64,000 bases of DNA, from positions 80,952 to 144,951 of the forward strand of contig CAXNKG010000002.1 of NCBI GenBank assembly GCA_964202965.1, read 5' to 3'. Under the pieces are notes generated by a model, which had not been told where the DNA came from, made no database searches, and worked only from the letters and a program-made list of their open reading frames with translations. Both the position numbers and the translations under genes were made by a program. Positions 41,307-49,316 of the stretch are shown in pieces. Position 1 is the first letter of the stretch. Each line of letters begins with the position of its first letter. This DNA is from CAXNKG01 sp964202965 (GTDB lineage Bacteria; Acidobacteriota; Vicinamibacteria; Vicinamibacterales; UBA2999).

Positions 41307-43484
41307 TCAGTTTCTGAGAGTCTTCCCCGTCTTCAGCGTGTACTGAATTCGCTCGAGGGTTCTGGGCTCGCCGAGCAGGCTGAGAAACGCCTCGCGCTCC
41401 AGATCCAGGAGTTCCTGTTCGGTGACGGTCGCCGGGTGCGGCAACGCCGCGCCGCCCGCCATCACCGCGGCCAGCTTTCGTCCAATCACGGCGTCGTAGT
41501 CGCTGATACGTCCGGCTCGCCATGCCAGGTGGATGCCGAGCTTGAGCCCCGCCAGCACCGTCTCGCCGCCGACACGGATCGCCGTGCGCGGCGCGGGACG
41601 CTGGAATCCATCTGCCACGCGCTGCAGGGCTCGTGCCTTTGCGTCGGCCAGCACACACTCGCGATTCATCGTGACGGCATCGGTCGGCCTGAGATACCCC
41701 AGCCGCTCGGCGTCCGGAGCGGATGACGACACCCTGCCGAACCCCACGGTTTCAAACGCGCGCTGAATTGGCGGCAGATAGTCCGTGGCGCCAGGCGCCA
41801 TAGCTTCGGCGGCGCGTGCCACCATCTCCTTCGTCCCACCCGCGGCCGGAATCAGCCCGACGCCGACTTCAACCAGTCCCATGTAGGTCTCGGCAGCCGC
41901 CTGGATGCGATCCGCGTGCATCGCGATTTCGCACCCACCGCCGAGCGTCAGTCCCGCCGGCGCCGCGATCACCGGCACATCCGCGTACCGCAGCGCCATA
42001 TTGGCCTGCTGGAACGCGCGGATCGTCGCCTCGATGTCTTCCCAGTTCTCGTTCTGCGCTTCCAGCAGGACGAGCATCAGGTTTGCGCCCGCGCTGAAGT
42101 TGGGCGCTTCGTTGCCGACGACCAGGGCGCCGAACCCCTGTGACGCCTCGCGAACACCGATCCGCAGCATGTCGATGGTGTCGGCGCCGATGGTGTTCAT
42201 CTTCGAATGGAACTCGACGCAGAGGACACCATCGCCGAGGTCCAGCAGGCTCGCGCCGGCGTTGCGGCGAACGACGGCGCCGCGCACCCTGTCTCGTACG
42301 TGGGGGGCGCTCGGCGGCCCGTCGGCCTTGAGCGCCTCCATCAGCTCGAACGGCCCGAGCTCCCAGCCAAACCCCCATCGCATCACCCGGTCGACGTCGT
42401 CCGGCGAATAGGCGATCGAAGGCGTCACCGACTTCGTGTATTCGAGCGTCGGGAGCAGTGTGTCGCGGAGAAAGCGGCCGGCCTTGTCGTCCGCACTGAC
42501 GATCGCCCGTACGCGGTCGCGCACATCAGTCATGGCGAACGTCTTCTCGAGCGAGGGAATCCGCGGCGGCTGGCGCGGACGGTACTCGAGCGTGGAGGGA
42601 TCGAGGGTCAGAATCTGCGACTCGCCGCCCGCCTGTTTCTCGCGCTTGTAAAACCCGCGTCCCGTCTTCTCGCCGATCATGCCGGCCTCGAGCATCCGCG
42701 TGACGAATGGCGGAAGCTCCCACGCCTCGCCGCCGACCTTCTCCCGCATGTTGGCGACCACGTGCGCCAGGATGTCCAGCCCCGCGATATCCATCGTCCG
42801 GAACGTGGCGCTCTTCGGCCGTCCGAGGACAGGACCGGTGATGGCGTCCACTTCCTCGATGGTGTATTCGCCGGACGCGACCTTCGGAAGGATCCGCAGG
42901 AACGCATAGAGCCCGATGTGGTTGCCTATGAAGCTTGGCGAGTCCTTGGCAATCACCACGCCCTTGCCGAGACGGTGCTCGGCGAAGTGGCTGACCGCTT
43001 CGACCACGCCCGGGAGCGTCTCGGCCGTCGGAATGATTTCGAGCAGGTGCAGGTAGCGCGGTGGATTGAAGAAATGCGTGCCGAGCCAGTGCGTCCGGAA
43101 ATTGTCGGTGCGGCCATCCGCCAGCGCCGCGATGGAAATACCGGACGTGTTGGTCGTGACGATCGACCCTGGCCGCCGCGCCGCATCCACCTTCTCCAGC
43201 AGCGACCGCTTCACGTCGAGGCGTTCGACGACGGCTTCGATGATCCAGTCGGACTCGCCGATCCGCTTCAGGTCGTCATCGAACGAGCCGGTCGCAATCA
43301 GCTTCCATGCCTCGGAGGTGAAGAAGGGGTCGGGCTTCAGCTTGCGGGCGCGCTCGAGGCCCTGGCGGGCTGCGTCAGCGGTGACGTCGAGGAGCAGCGC
43401 CGGCACCCCGGTATTGGCGAAATGCGCCGCAATCTGGGCGCCCATGGTGCCGGCTCCCAGCACCGCGACCGAGCGGATGACCAT
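41307..43484 (-). CDS. fadN: 3-hydroxyacyl-CoA dehydrogenase/enoyl-CoA hydratase fusion
   Basis: 725 residues. The N-terminal NAD domain has AVLGAGTMGAQIAAHF, and the hydroxyacyl-CoA dehydrogenase C-domains have NTSGISIAALADG, GTHFFNPPR with the catalytic His, and IGEKTGRGFY. The crotonase half (about 390-700) has GNEAPNFSAGANLM, LGGGCEIAMHAD and EVGVGLIPAAGG. This dehydrogenase-first order matches B. subtilis FadN rather than E. coli FadB. It performs the middle two steps of beta-oxidation and lies 10 bp after the ABC permease. Confidence 0.92.
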   Translation of the reverse strand: MVIRSVAVLGAGTMGAQIAAHFANTGVPALLLDVTADAARQGLERARKLKPDPFFTSEAWKLIATGSFDDDLKRIGESDWIIEAVVERLDVKRSLLEKVDAARRPGSIVTTNTSGISIAALADGRTDNFRTHWLGTHFFNPPRYLHLLEIIPTAETLPGVVEAVSHFAEHRLGKGVVIAKDSPSFIGNHIGLYAFLRILPKVASGEYTIEEVDAITGPVLGRPKSATFRTMDIAGLDILAHVVANMREKVGGEAWELPPFVTRMLEAGMIGEKTGRGFYKREKQAGGESQILTLDPSTLEYRPRQPPRIPSLEKTFAMTDVRDRVRAIVSADDKAGRFLRDTLLPTLEYTKSVTPSIAYSPDDVDRVMRWGFGWELGPFELMEALKADGPPSAPHVRDRVRGAVVRRNAGASLLDLGDGVLCVEFHSKMNTIGADTIDMLRIGVREASQGFGALVVGNEAPNFSAGANLMLVLLEAQNENWEDIEATIRAFQQANMALRYADVPVIAAPAGLTLGGGCEIAMHADRIQAAAETYMGLVEVGVGLIPAAGGTKEMVARAAEAMAPGATDYLPPIQRAFETVGFGRVSSSAPDAERLGYLRPTDAVTMNRECVLADAKARALQRVADGFQRPAPRTAIRVGGETVLAGLKLGIHLAWRAGRISDYDAVIGRKLAAVMAGGAALPHPATVTEQELLDLEREAFLSLLGEPRTLERIQYTLKTGKTLRN

Positions 43485-43494
43485 TGGATCGATG

Positions 43495-44298
43495 TTACTT
43501 CCAGCGCGTGAGAATTGACTCCCGGTCGAAGAGCGCGATGCCCAGCACCATGAGGGCGGCGTTGAGGACGCCGAGCGCCGCCGCCAGCAGCGCGATGACC
43601 GGCATCGTCAGGCGGAACGACCCCGTCAGCTGCATCACGAGCAGCCCGGCCAGGGGCAGGACCACCAGCGCGCCGATCTGCTGAGCGCTCCGGACGTCGT
43701 TGACCCGCGACGACGCGCAGACCGCCAGTTGCAGCGCCACGAGTGCGGCCAGCGGACCCAGGACGAACACGACGGCCAGTGACGATGGTGTCAGGAGCGC
43801 CCTGTAGACGCCTGGTTCGGCGAAGACGGACGCGCCCGCCACATACAGGACAAAGCAGGCCGCGGTCAGTGACACCGCGGGAATCAGCGCGCCGAGCACC
43901 TTGGCCGCCAGCAGTTCGAAGGTCGTGAGCGGCGTGGCGAGCAGCGGTTCCAGCGTTCGCGCCTGTTTCTCGCCAATCACGCTGTATGCCGCCACGGACA
44001 TGGACGCCGCCACGGGTGTCAGGACGAGGAGCACGAGGAACTGATGAAAGATCCACGCCTGGATCGCGCCTTCCGGACTCAGATCGCGGAGGCCCGGCTG
44101 ATCGCGATAGAACTCGACTGCGATCTGGAAATCACTCGAGTCCGACAGCCGCTCACCGGCAAGTGCCGGGACGACGATCGCGACGACGAAGGGGAGCAGG
44201 AGTGAGACGAATCCTGTCAGCGCGGCCGGCAGGAAGAGCGCTGGATTGAGCCTGAGGTCCGCCAGTTCCTTGCCGAGCAGCGCCGAGATTCGGGTCAT
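43495..44298 (-). CDS. ABC transporter permease (ABC-2 type)
   Basis: 267 residues with about six hydrophobic helices. The extracytoplasmic loop after helix 1 is long. The GEKQARTLEPLLATPLTTFELL segment is the hallmark of ABC-2/NatB-like exporters. It overlaps the ATPase gene by 4 bp. The substrate is unknown. It sits between an E1 gene cluster and beta-oxidation genes, so a role in lipid or envelope traffic is possible. Confidence 0.9.
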   Translation of the reverse strand: MTRISALLGKELADLRLNPALFLPAALTGFVSLLLPFVVAIVVPALAGERLSDSSDFQIAVEFYRDQPGLRDLSPEGAIQAWIFHQFLVLLVLTPVAASMSVAAYSVIGEKQARTLEPLLATPLTTFELLAAKVLGALIPAVSLTAACFVLYVAGASVFAEPGVYRALLTPSSLAVVFVLGPLAALVALQLAVCASSRVNDVRSAQQIGALVVLPLAGLLVMQLTGSFRLTMPVIALLAAALGVLNAALMVLGIALFDRESILTRWK

Positions 44299-45209
44299 GG
44301 GCGCGCCTCGTTCAGGAGCCGGAGGTACACGTCTTCGAGCGGCGGCTGTTCCGCAGCGACCGACACGATCCCTGCTCCAGCGTCGACGAGGCGCTTCACG
44401 ATGAGCGGTGCGCTCAACCGTGCGTCCTCAACCCCGACCGACAGTCCGTCGACGGTGCTCCTGACATCCGCGAACCCGGCTGCGTTCAGGGCCAGGGCGA
44501 AGCGCTCCTCTGCCACGGTCAGCACGATCTGTACGCGTGATCCAAAGACACGTGTCCGGAGACCCGCCGGCGTGTCGAGGGCGACCAGCCGTCCGCGGAT
44601 GACTGCAACCCGATCGGCGATGCGATCGACCTCGTCGAGATTGTGCGTGGACAGCACGACCGTCCGCTGTTCGTCGCGAAGCCGGAGTACCAGGTCTCGG
44701 ACACCGCGCGCGCTCTCCGGGTCGAGGCCGGAGGTCGGTTCGTCCAGCAGCACCGCGTCAGGGCGGTGCAGAAGCGTCCTGGCGAGCGCGACGCGCTGCT
44801 TCAACCCCTTCGACAGTTGCGCCGCCGGATCGGCGGCGCGCTCACGAATACCGAAGAGATCAAGCGCCTCGTCGACCGCGCGCTCGGGATGATCGATGCC
44901 ATAGAGCTGCGCGTATACCTCGAGGTTCTTGCGAACTGTAAGCCGGTCCCAGAGCCCTGGCGCCTCGGTGAGCAGCCCGATGCGCTGTCTCAAGCGGGGA
45001 GCGTTGCGTCTCGTTAGTGTCTCGCCGGCCACACGGACATCGCCGGATGAAGGCGCAATCAACCCCGCGAGCATCCGCAGCGTGGTGGTCTTGCCGGCGC
45101 CGTTTGGTCCCAGCAGCGCAAAAATCTCACCACGCTGGAGCGTGAAGGACATGTCCTCGACAGCCACACGGGTCCCGAACCGCCGTGTCAGATGGGATGC
45201 GGTGAGCAC
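44295..45209 (-). CDS. ABC transporter ATP-binding protein
   Basis: 304 residues. Walker A GPNGAGKTTT, the Q-loop IGLLTEAPGLWDRL, the signature QLSKGLKQRVALA, Walker B AVLLDEPTSGLD, and the switch His in LSTHNLDEV. The C-terminal 90 residues form a substrate-linked extension common in NatA-type exporters. It pairs with the permease 4 bp downstream and follows the propeller gene by 6 bp. Confidence 0.93.
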   Translation of the reverse strand: MLTASHLTRRFGTRVAVEDMSFTLQRGEIFALLGPNGAGKTTTLRMLAGLIAPSSGDVRVAGETLTRRNAPRLRQRIGLLTEAPGLWDRLTVRKNLEVYAQLYGIDHPERAVDEALDLFGIRERAADPAAQLSKGLKQRVALARTLLHRPDAVLLDEPTSGLDPESARGVRDLVLRLRDEQRTVVLSTHNLDEVDRIADRVAVIRGRLVALDTPAGLRTRVFGSRVQIVLTVAEERFALALNAAGFADVRSTVDGLSVGVEDARLSAPLIVKRLVDAGAGIVSVAAEQPPLEDVYLRLLNEARP

Positions 45210-45215
45210 GGCGGC

Positions 45216-46235
45216 TTACGGCCGGAATTCGTAGCAGCCGGGCGTGACGAGCAGCCGGCCGTCGGTCGTGAAGAACAGGCTCGTGGGGCTGATGATGCCC
45301 GCGGCGCGAAACTGGATTGTTCGAATCTTGTCGCCCTGCGGATCGTAGACGTAGGTGTAGGGCTCCACGAGCGACACCCACAGCTGGCCGCGCGGATCAA
45401 CCCCCGCCGCGCGCACGGCGGGATGCACGAGCGGCATTTCGCGATCCTCCACGCGCCGTGTCGGCCAGCGTGTGGGAAGCACGGCGAGGTACGGGTCAAC
45501 CTCGGCGCCCTCGATGTGGCGTTCGTAGAGCAGCCGGCCGCTCGCGTCGTATTTATGAAACATCGGCCGGCCGCCGACGAACACGTAGAAGTACCCCCCG
45601 GTCGGATCGGGCAGCGGAAGGCCGACATTCAGCGCGAGATGGACGTCGCGATCCGCTTCGTGGCCCGTCGGGCGCAGCCGGCCGAAGCCGCGTTGCGCAT
45701 AGCCGCCAGGCGAGTATTCGGTGAAGAGCGTCCCACTCTCCGGATGGCTGATGAGGAGGTTGGTGCCCGAATACTGAATCGCGCCGATGCCGCCCATGAC
45801 CAGCGACCCGAACTCGATCGCGGTGGAGTGCTGGCGAGCTGGCAGCGTAAAGCCGCCGGTCCTGAGGCCGCCGGCTCCGAAGATCTGCACGCGGTCGACA
45901 GTCCGCGGCGCGTCGGCGACGACAAACGAGCCGGTGGCCGAGCTGTCGAATCCGCGCGGCTGGATGATCCGTCCAAGCTCAGGGCCGATCTCGACAAGCT
46001 TGATCGCGCCCTTCTTCTCCGAGTCGACGGCGTACACGCTGTGCCCGCGCCGATCGAACACGTAATACGCGCCGCCGGGCGGCTGCTGAAATCCGAGCGG
46101 CTCCTCGAATAAACCGACGATGTGCGCGGGGAGGCCACCGGTCGAGCGCAGGACTTCGACGCTCAGTGCGGCGTGTGGCGCGGCGCCAATCAGCAATGAG
46201 GCAATGGCGGTCCCGCACAGGAGCGCGCGGGCCAT
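45216..46235 (-). CDS. Secreted beta-propeller-like protein
   Basis: 339 residues from ATG 46235, which begins a signal peptide (MARALLCGTAIASLLIGAAP). It has repeating aromatic/Gly blade patterns (GGAYYVFDRRGHSVYAVD, GGYFYVFVGGRPMFHKYD, YTYVYDPQGDKIRTI) of the 6-bladed/NHL type. Many short strands and no catalytic motif suggest a binding or sensing role outside the cytoplasm. It starts 1 bp after the E1 stop. Confidence 0.78.
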   Translation of the reverse strand: MARALLCGTAIASLLIGAAPHAALSVEVLRSTGGLPAHIVGLFEEPLGFQQPPGGAYYVFDRRGHSVYAVDSEKKGAIKLVEIGPELGRIIQPRGFDSSATGSFVVADAPRTVDRVQIFGAGGLRTGGFTLPARQHSTAIEFGSLVMGGIGAIQYSGTNLLISHPESGTLFTEYSPGGYAQRGFGRLRPTGHEADRDVHLALNVGLPLPDPTGGYFYVFVGGRPMFHKYDASGRLLYERHIEGAEVDPYLAVLPTRWPTRRVEDREMPLVHPAVRAAGVDPRGQLWVSLVEPYTYVYDPQGDKIRTIQFRAAGIISPTSLFFTTDGRLLVTPGCYEFRP

Positions 46236-46236
46236 C

Positions 46237-48381
46237 TCAGTACTTAGCGAGTGAGCGAATCGCCTCGAGGACGTCCGATGTCGTGGGAAGGATCGCCTCT
46301 TCGAGGACGGGCGCGTAGGCAACCGGGCAATCGAGGGCGGCCACGCGCCTGACCGGCGCGTCGAGGTGCTCGAAGAGCTCCTCCGAAATGCGGGCGGCGA
46401 TCTCGGCGCCGAATCCGCACGTGAGCTGATCTTCGTGGACGACGAGCACGCGGCTCGTCTTCTTCGTATAGGCCGCGATCGTCTCCCAGTCGTACGGAAT
46501 TATCGTGCGCAGGTCGACGACCGCCACGCTCACCCCGTCGCGCTCGGCCTGCGCGGCGGCGAGCATCGTCCGGTGCACCAGCGCGCCCCATGTGAAGACG
46601 ACGACGTCGGTGCCTTCGCGCGCGACGGCCGCCTTGCCGAACGGAATCATGTACTCCGGCCCGGGGTACTGCGCCTTGTTGTACGGCTGCCGGTACAGGT
46701 GCTTGTGTTCGAGAAAGAGCACCGGATCGTCGCAGCGGATCGCCGTCCGCAGAAGCCCGGCCGCATCCGTCGCGTTCGACGGGAACGCGATCCGGATTCC
46801 TGGCGTATGGGCGAAGATCGAGACGCCCGACTGGCTGTGGTACGGTGCGCCGCCGCGCAGATAGCCGCCGATCGGGACGCGGATCACGATCGGGCACGAC
46901 CAGGTGTTGCCGGACCGGTACCGCATCATCGCCATCTCGTCCCGCAGCTGCATGAAGGCGGGCCAGATGTAGTCGAAGAACTGAATCTCGACAACGGGCT
47001 TCAGTCCGCGAAGCGCCATCCCCACCGCGCGTCCGATGATGTTGGCTTCGGCCAGCGGCGAGTTGAACACGCGACCGCTGCCGTACTGCCGCTGGAGGCC
47101 GTGCGTCACCTTGAAGACGCCACCCTTCCCGGTCACGCTGGCCAGAATCTCTTCCCGGCTGGCGTCGGCGACGTCCTGGCCGAAAATGATGATGCGCGGG
47201 TCGTGCGCCATTTCGTCGCGCAGCGTCATGTTGATCGCGCCGACCAGCGTCTGCGCCGCGCCCGCCGGCTGAGGTTCCGTCGCAAACGCGGATGACGTCG
47301 GATCGACGTCAGGTGAAAAGACGTACCAACTGGCCGTGGAGGGATCGGGTGTCGGAGCAGCCAGCGCCTGCTCGGCCGCGGCGCTGACCTCGCGGTCCAG
47401 CGACGCCGAGAGTTCGGCGAGCTCGTCGTCGGTCGCCAGCCCTTCGGACGTCAGCAGGTGGCGCATCCGAAGCAACGGGTCGCGCCGGGCCTCGGCTTCC
47501 CGCTCGGCCGCCGTCTTGTACAGCTTCTCGTCATCCGAGAGCGAGTGCGAGTACGGCCGCACGACGGTCGCGTGCACGAAGGCAGGGCCCTTGCGGCTTC
47601 TGACGTGCGCCACGGCCTCGCCCAGCGTGCGATAGCTCGCCAGGTAGTCGGTCCCGTCGCAGCGGAAGGTCCGCATGCCTGGAAAATGATCGACGATGCG
47701 GGAGATGTCGCCGCCGGGCGTCTGGACTTCGACGGGCACGGAGATCGCGTAGCCGTTGTCCTCGCAGAGGTACAGGATCGGCAGCCGCTGCGTGCAGGAC
47801 GTGTTGAGCGACTCCCAGAACTCGCCTTCGCTCGTCGAGCCGTCACCAATCGAGACGTAGGTGACCTGATCCTCGTGGAACCGCGACTCGCGATCTGGAA
47901 TGTCGGTCAGCCGCTGATACAGCGTGGTCGCCTCGGCGCACCCGACAGCGTGAAGGCACTGCGTGCCGGTGGCGCTGCTCTGCGAGGGAATGTTGATTCG
48001 ACGATGGCCCCAGTGCGAGGGCATCTGCCGGCCGCCTGACGCCGGGTCGTCTTTCGCGCCGACCGACGCCAGGAACATCTCGAGCGGCGTGACCCCGAGG
48101 GTCAGGCAGAGCGCGCGATCGCGGTAGTACGGGAAGAACCAGTCATAGCCCGCGCGCAGGTGCGTGCCCGCCGCGACGAGCACCGCCTCGTGGCCCGCGC
48201 CGCTGATCTGAAAGAACGCCTGGCTTTGATTTTTGAGCTGAATCTCCTTGTCGTCGATCTTCCGCGACAGGAGCATGAGACGGTAGGCGGCGAGCAGCTC
48301 GTCCCGCGTCAGACCCTCGAGCTCGCTTCCCCGGGTTCGTCGACCGGCGGCCCGCGCGTCCGCCAGGGCTGACCCCTTCAT
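46237..48381 (-). CDS. Fused 2-oxoacid dehydrogenase E1 alpha-beta (copy 2)
   Basis: 714 residues. The E1-alpha half has the thiamine-diphosphate/Mg motif SIGDGSTSEGEF...EDNGYAIS and the HxxH-like SGAGHEAVLV. The E1-beta half has FGQDVADASREEI, MQLRDEMAMMRYRSG and VLVVHEDQLTCGFGAEI. It is shorter and only moderately similar to copy 1 at 14385. It fits a branched-chain or pyruvate dehydrogenase fused E1. Neither copy has E2/E3 beside it; the nearest E2 is at 834. It heads the long minus-strand run and is divergent from the cupin gene with 32 bp between. Confidence 0.9.
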   Translation of the reverse strand: MKGSALADARAAGRRTRGSELEGLTRDELLAAYRLMLLSRKIDDKEIQLKNQSQAFFQISGAGHEAVLVAAGTHLRAGYDWFFPYYRDRALCLTLGVTPLEMFLASVGAKDDPASGGRQMPSHWGHRRINIPSQSSATGTQCLHAVGCAEATTLYQRLTDIPDRESRFHEDQVTYVSIGDGSTSEGEFWESLNTSCTQRLPILYLCEDNGYAISVPVEVQTPGGDISRIVDHFPGMRTFRCDGTDYLASYRTLGEAVAHVRSRKGPAFVHATVVRPYSHSLSDDEKLYKTAAEREAEARRDPLLRMRHLLTSEGLATDDELAELSASLDREVSAAAEQALAAPTPDPSTASWYVFSPDVDPTSSAFATEPQPAGAAQTLVGAINMTLRDEMAHDPRIIIFGQDVADASREEILASVTGKGGVFKVTHGLQRQYGSGRVFNSPLAEANIIGRAVGMALRGLKPVVEIQFFDYIWPAFMQLRDEMAMMRYRSGNTWSCPIVIRVPIGGYLRGGAPYHSQSGVSIFAHTPGIRIAFPSNATDAAGLLRTAIRCDDPVLFLEHKHLYRQPYNKAQYPGPEYMIPFGKAAVAREGTDVVVFTWGALVHRTMLAAAQAERDGVSVAVVDLRTIIPYDWETIAAYTKKTSRVLVVHEDQLTCGFGAEIAARISEELFEHLDAPVRRVAALDCPVAYAPVLEEAILPTTSDVLEAIRSLAKY

Positions 48382-48413
48382 ACGCCGGGAATTATGGCAC
48401 TATCGGGAAGCCC

Positions 48414-48755
48414 ATGACCACCGTTCGGCTGCACCGCTGGGACGAAATCGCGCTGGAAAAGATCACTGAGATGATCTCGCAGAAGATCATAGCGGGCGAG
48501 CGGGAGATGCTCGCGCAGATCTATCTGAAGCGGGGCGCGCTCGTGCCCATGCACGCGCACGACAGCGAGCAGATGACCTATATTCTGCAGGGCGCGCTGA
48601 AGGTACTCGTTGGCGGCAGCGAGATTACCGTGCGCGAGGGCGAGGTGCTGCATATCCCGTCGGGCGTTCCTCACCAGGCTGAGGCGCTCGAGGACACGTT
48701 CGAGCTCGACGTGTTCAGCCCGGTGCGGCTGGACTGGCTTCCGAGCGAGCCGTAG
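48414..48755 (+). CDS. Cupin-domain protein
   Basis: 113 residues in one cupin barrel. Motif 1 has PMHAHDSEQMTYILQGALKV with the metal His pair and Glu, and motif 2 has the His in HIPSGVPHQAEALE. Small single-cupin proteins bind a metal and often a small molecule; the role is open. It starts 32 bp from the divergent E1 start and 2 bp before DoxX. Confidence 0.87.
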   Translation: MTTVRLHRWDEIALEKITEMISQKIIAGEREMLAQIYLKRGALVPMHAHDSEQMTYILQGALKVLVGGSEITVREGEVLHIPSGVPHQAEALEDTFELDVFSPVRLDWLPSEP

Positions 48756-48757
48756 AT

Positions 48758-49216
48758 ATGGCCAATAGTCTCAGGGGTGGATCGACAGGAGGCGCGCCGG
48801 CATACGCGCTCCGCATCCTCGCGCTGATGCTCGGCACGTTCTTCGTCTTCAACGGCATCGGCAAGCTGTCGTGGCTGCTCGACAGCGGCATCCTCGCCGA
48901 GCGCCTTGACGGATGGCTCGCCTCGGCAGTGCCCGCGAGCCGGTGGTACATCGAGACCGTGGCCAGGCCCGGCGTGCCGCTCTTCGCGCGCGTCGTGCCG
49001 ATTGCGGAGCTGGCCGCAGGCGCCGCGCTCATCGTCGGCTTCTGGCCGCGCCTGGCCGCGTTCATGGCGCTCGCGATGGTCGCCAACTTTCACGTCGCGC
49101 GCGGCCTGTTCTTCAGCGCCGACTTCCTGACGGACGGACTGGGGTTTCCGGTGCTCGGCGCGCTGCTCGCGCTGACGATCGCCGGCGCGCGCCTCCCGTT
49201 CAGCGTCAGTAAATAG
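48758..49216 (+). CDS. DoxX-family membrane protein
   Basis: 152 residues with four hydrophobic helices and the DoxX signature FVFNGIGKLSWL. Members are small integral membrane proteins linked to respiratory or redox stress, and none has a proven reaction. It is paired with the cupin 2 bp upstream. The gap 49217-49316 contains a TATACT-like box (about 49301) 16 nt before the kinase GTG. Confidence 0.85.
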   Translation: MANSLRGGSTGGAPAYALRILALMLGTFFVFNGIGKLSWLLDSGILAERLDGWLASAVPASRWYIETVARPGVPLFARVVPIAELAAGAALIVGFWPRLAAFMALAMVANFHVARGLFFSADFLTDGLGFPVLGALLALTIAGARLPFSVSK

Positions 49217-49316
49217 CCACCACGACACATAGAATCAGCCGCAAGATCACAGGCTGAGGTTCTTCACGTGGTCCGTGACGCCCCACTCGGTGTCTGCCCG
49301 TATACTCACCTCACCC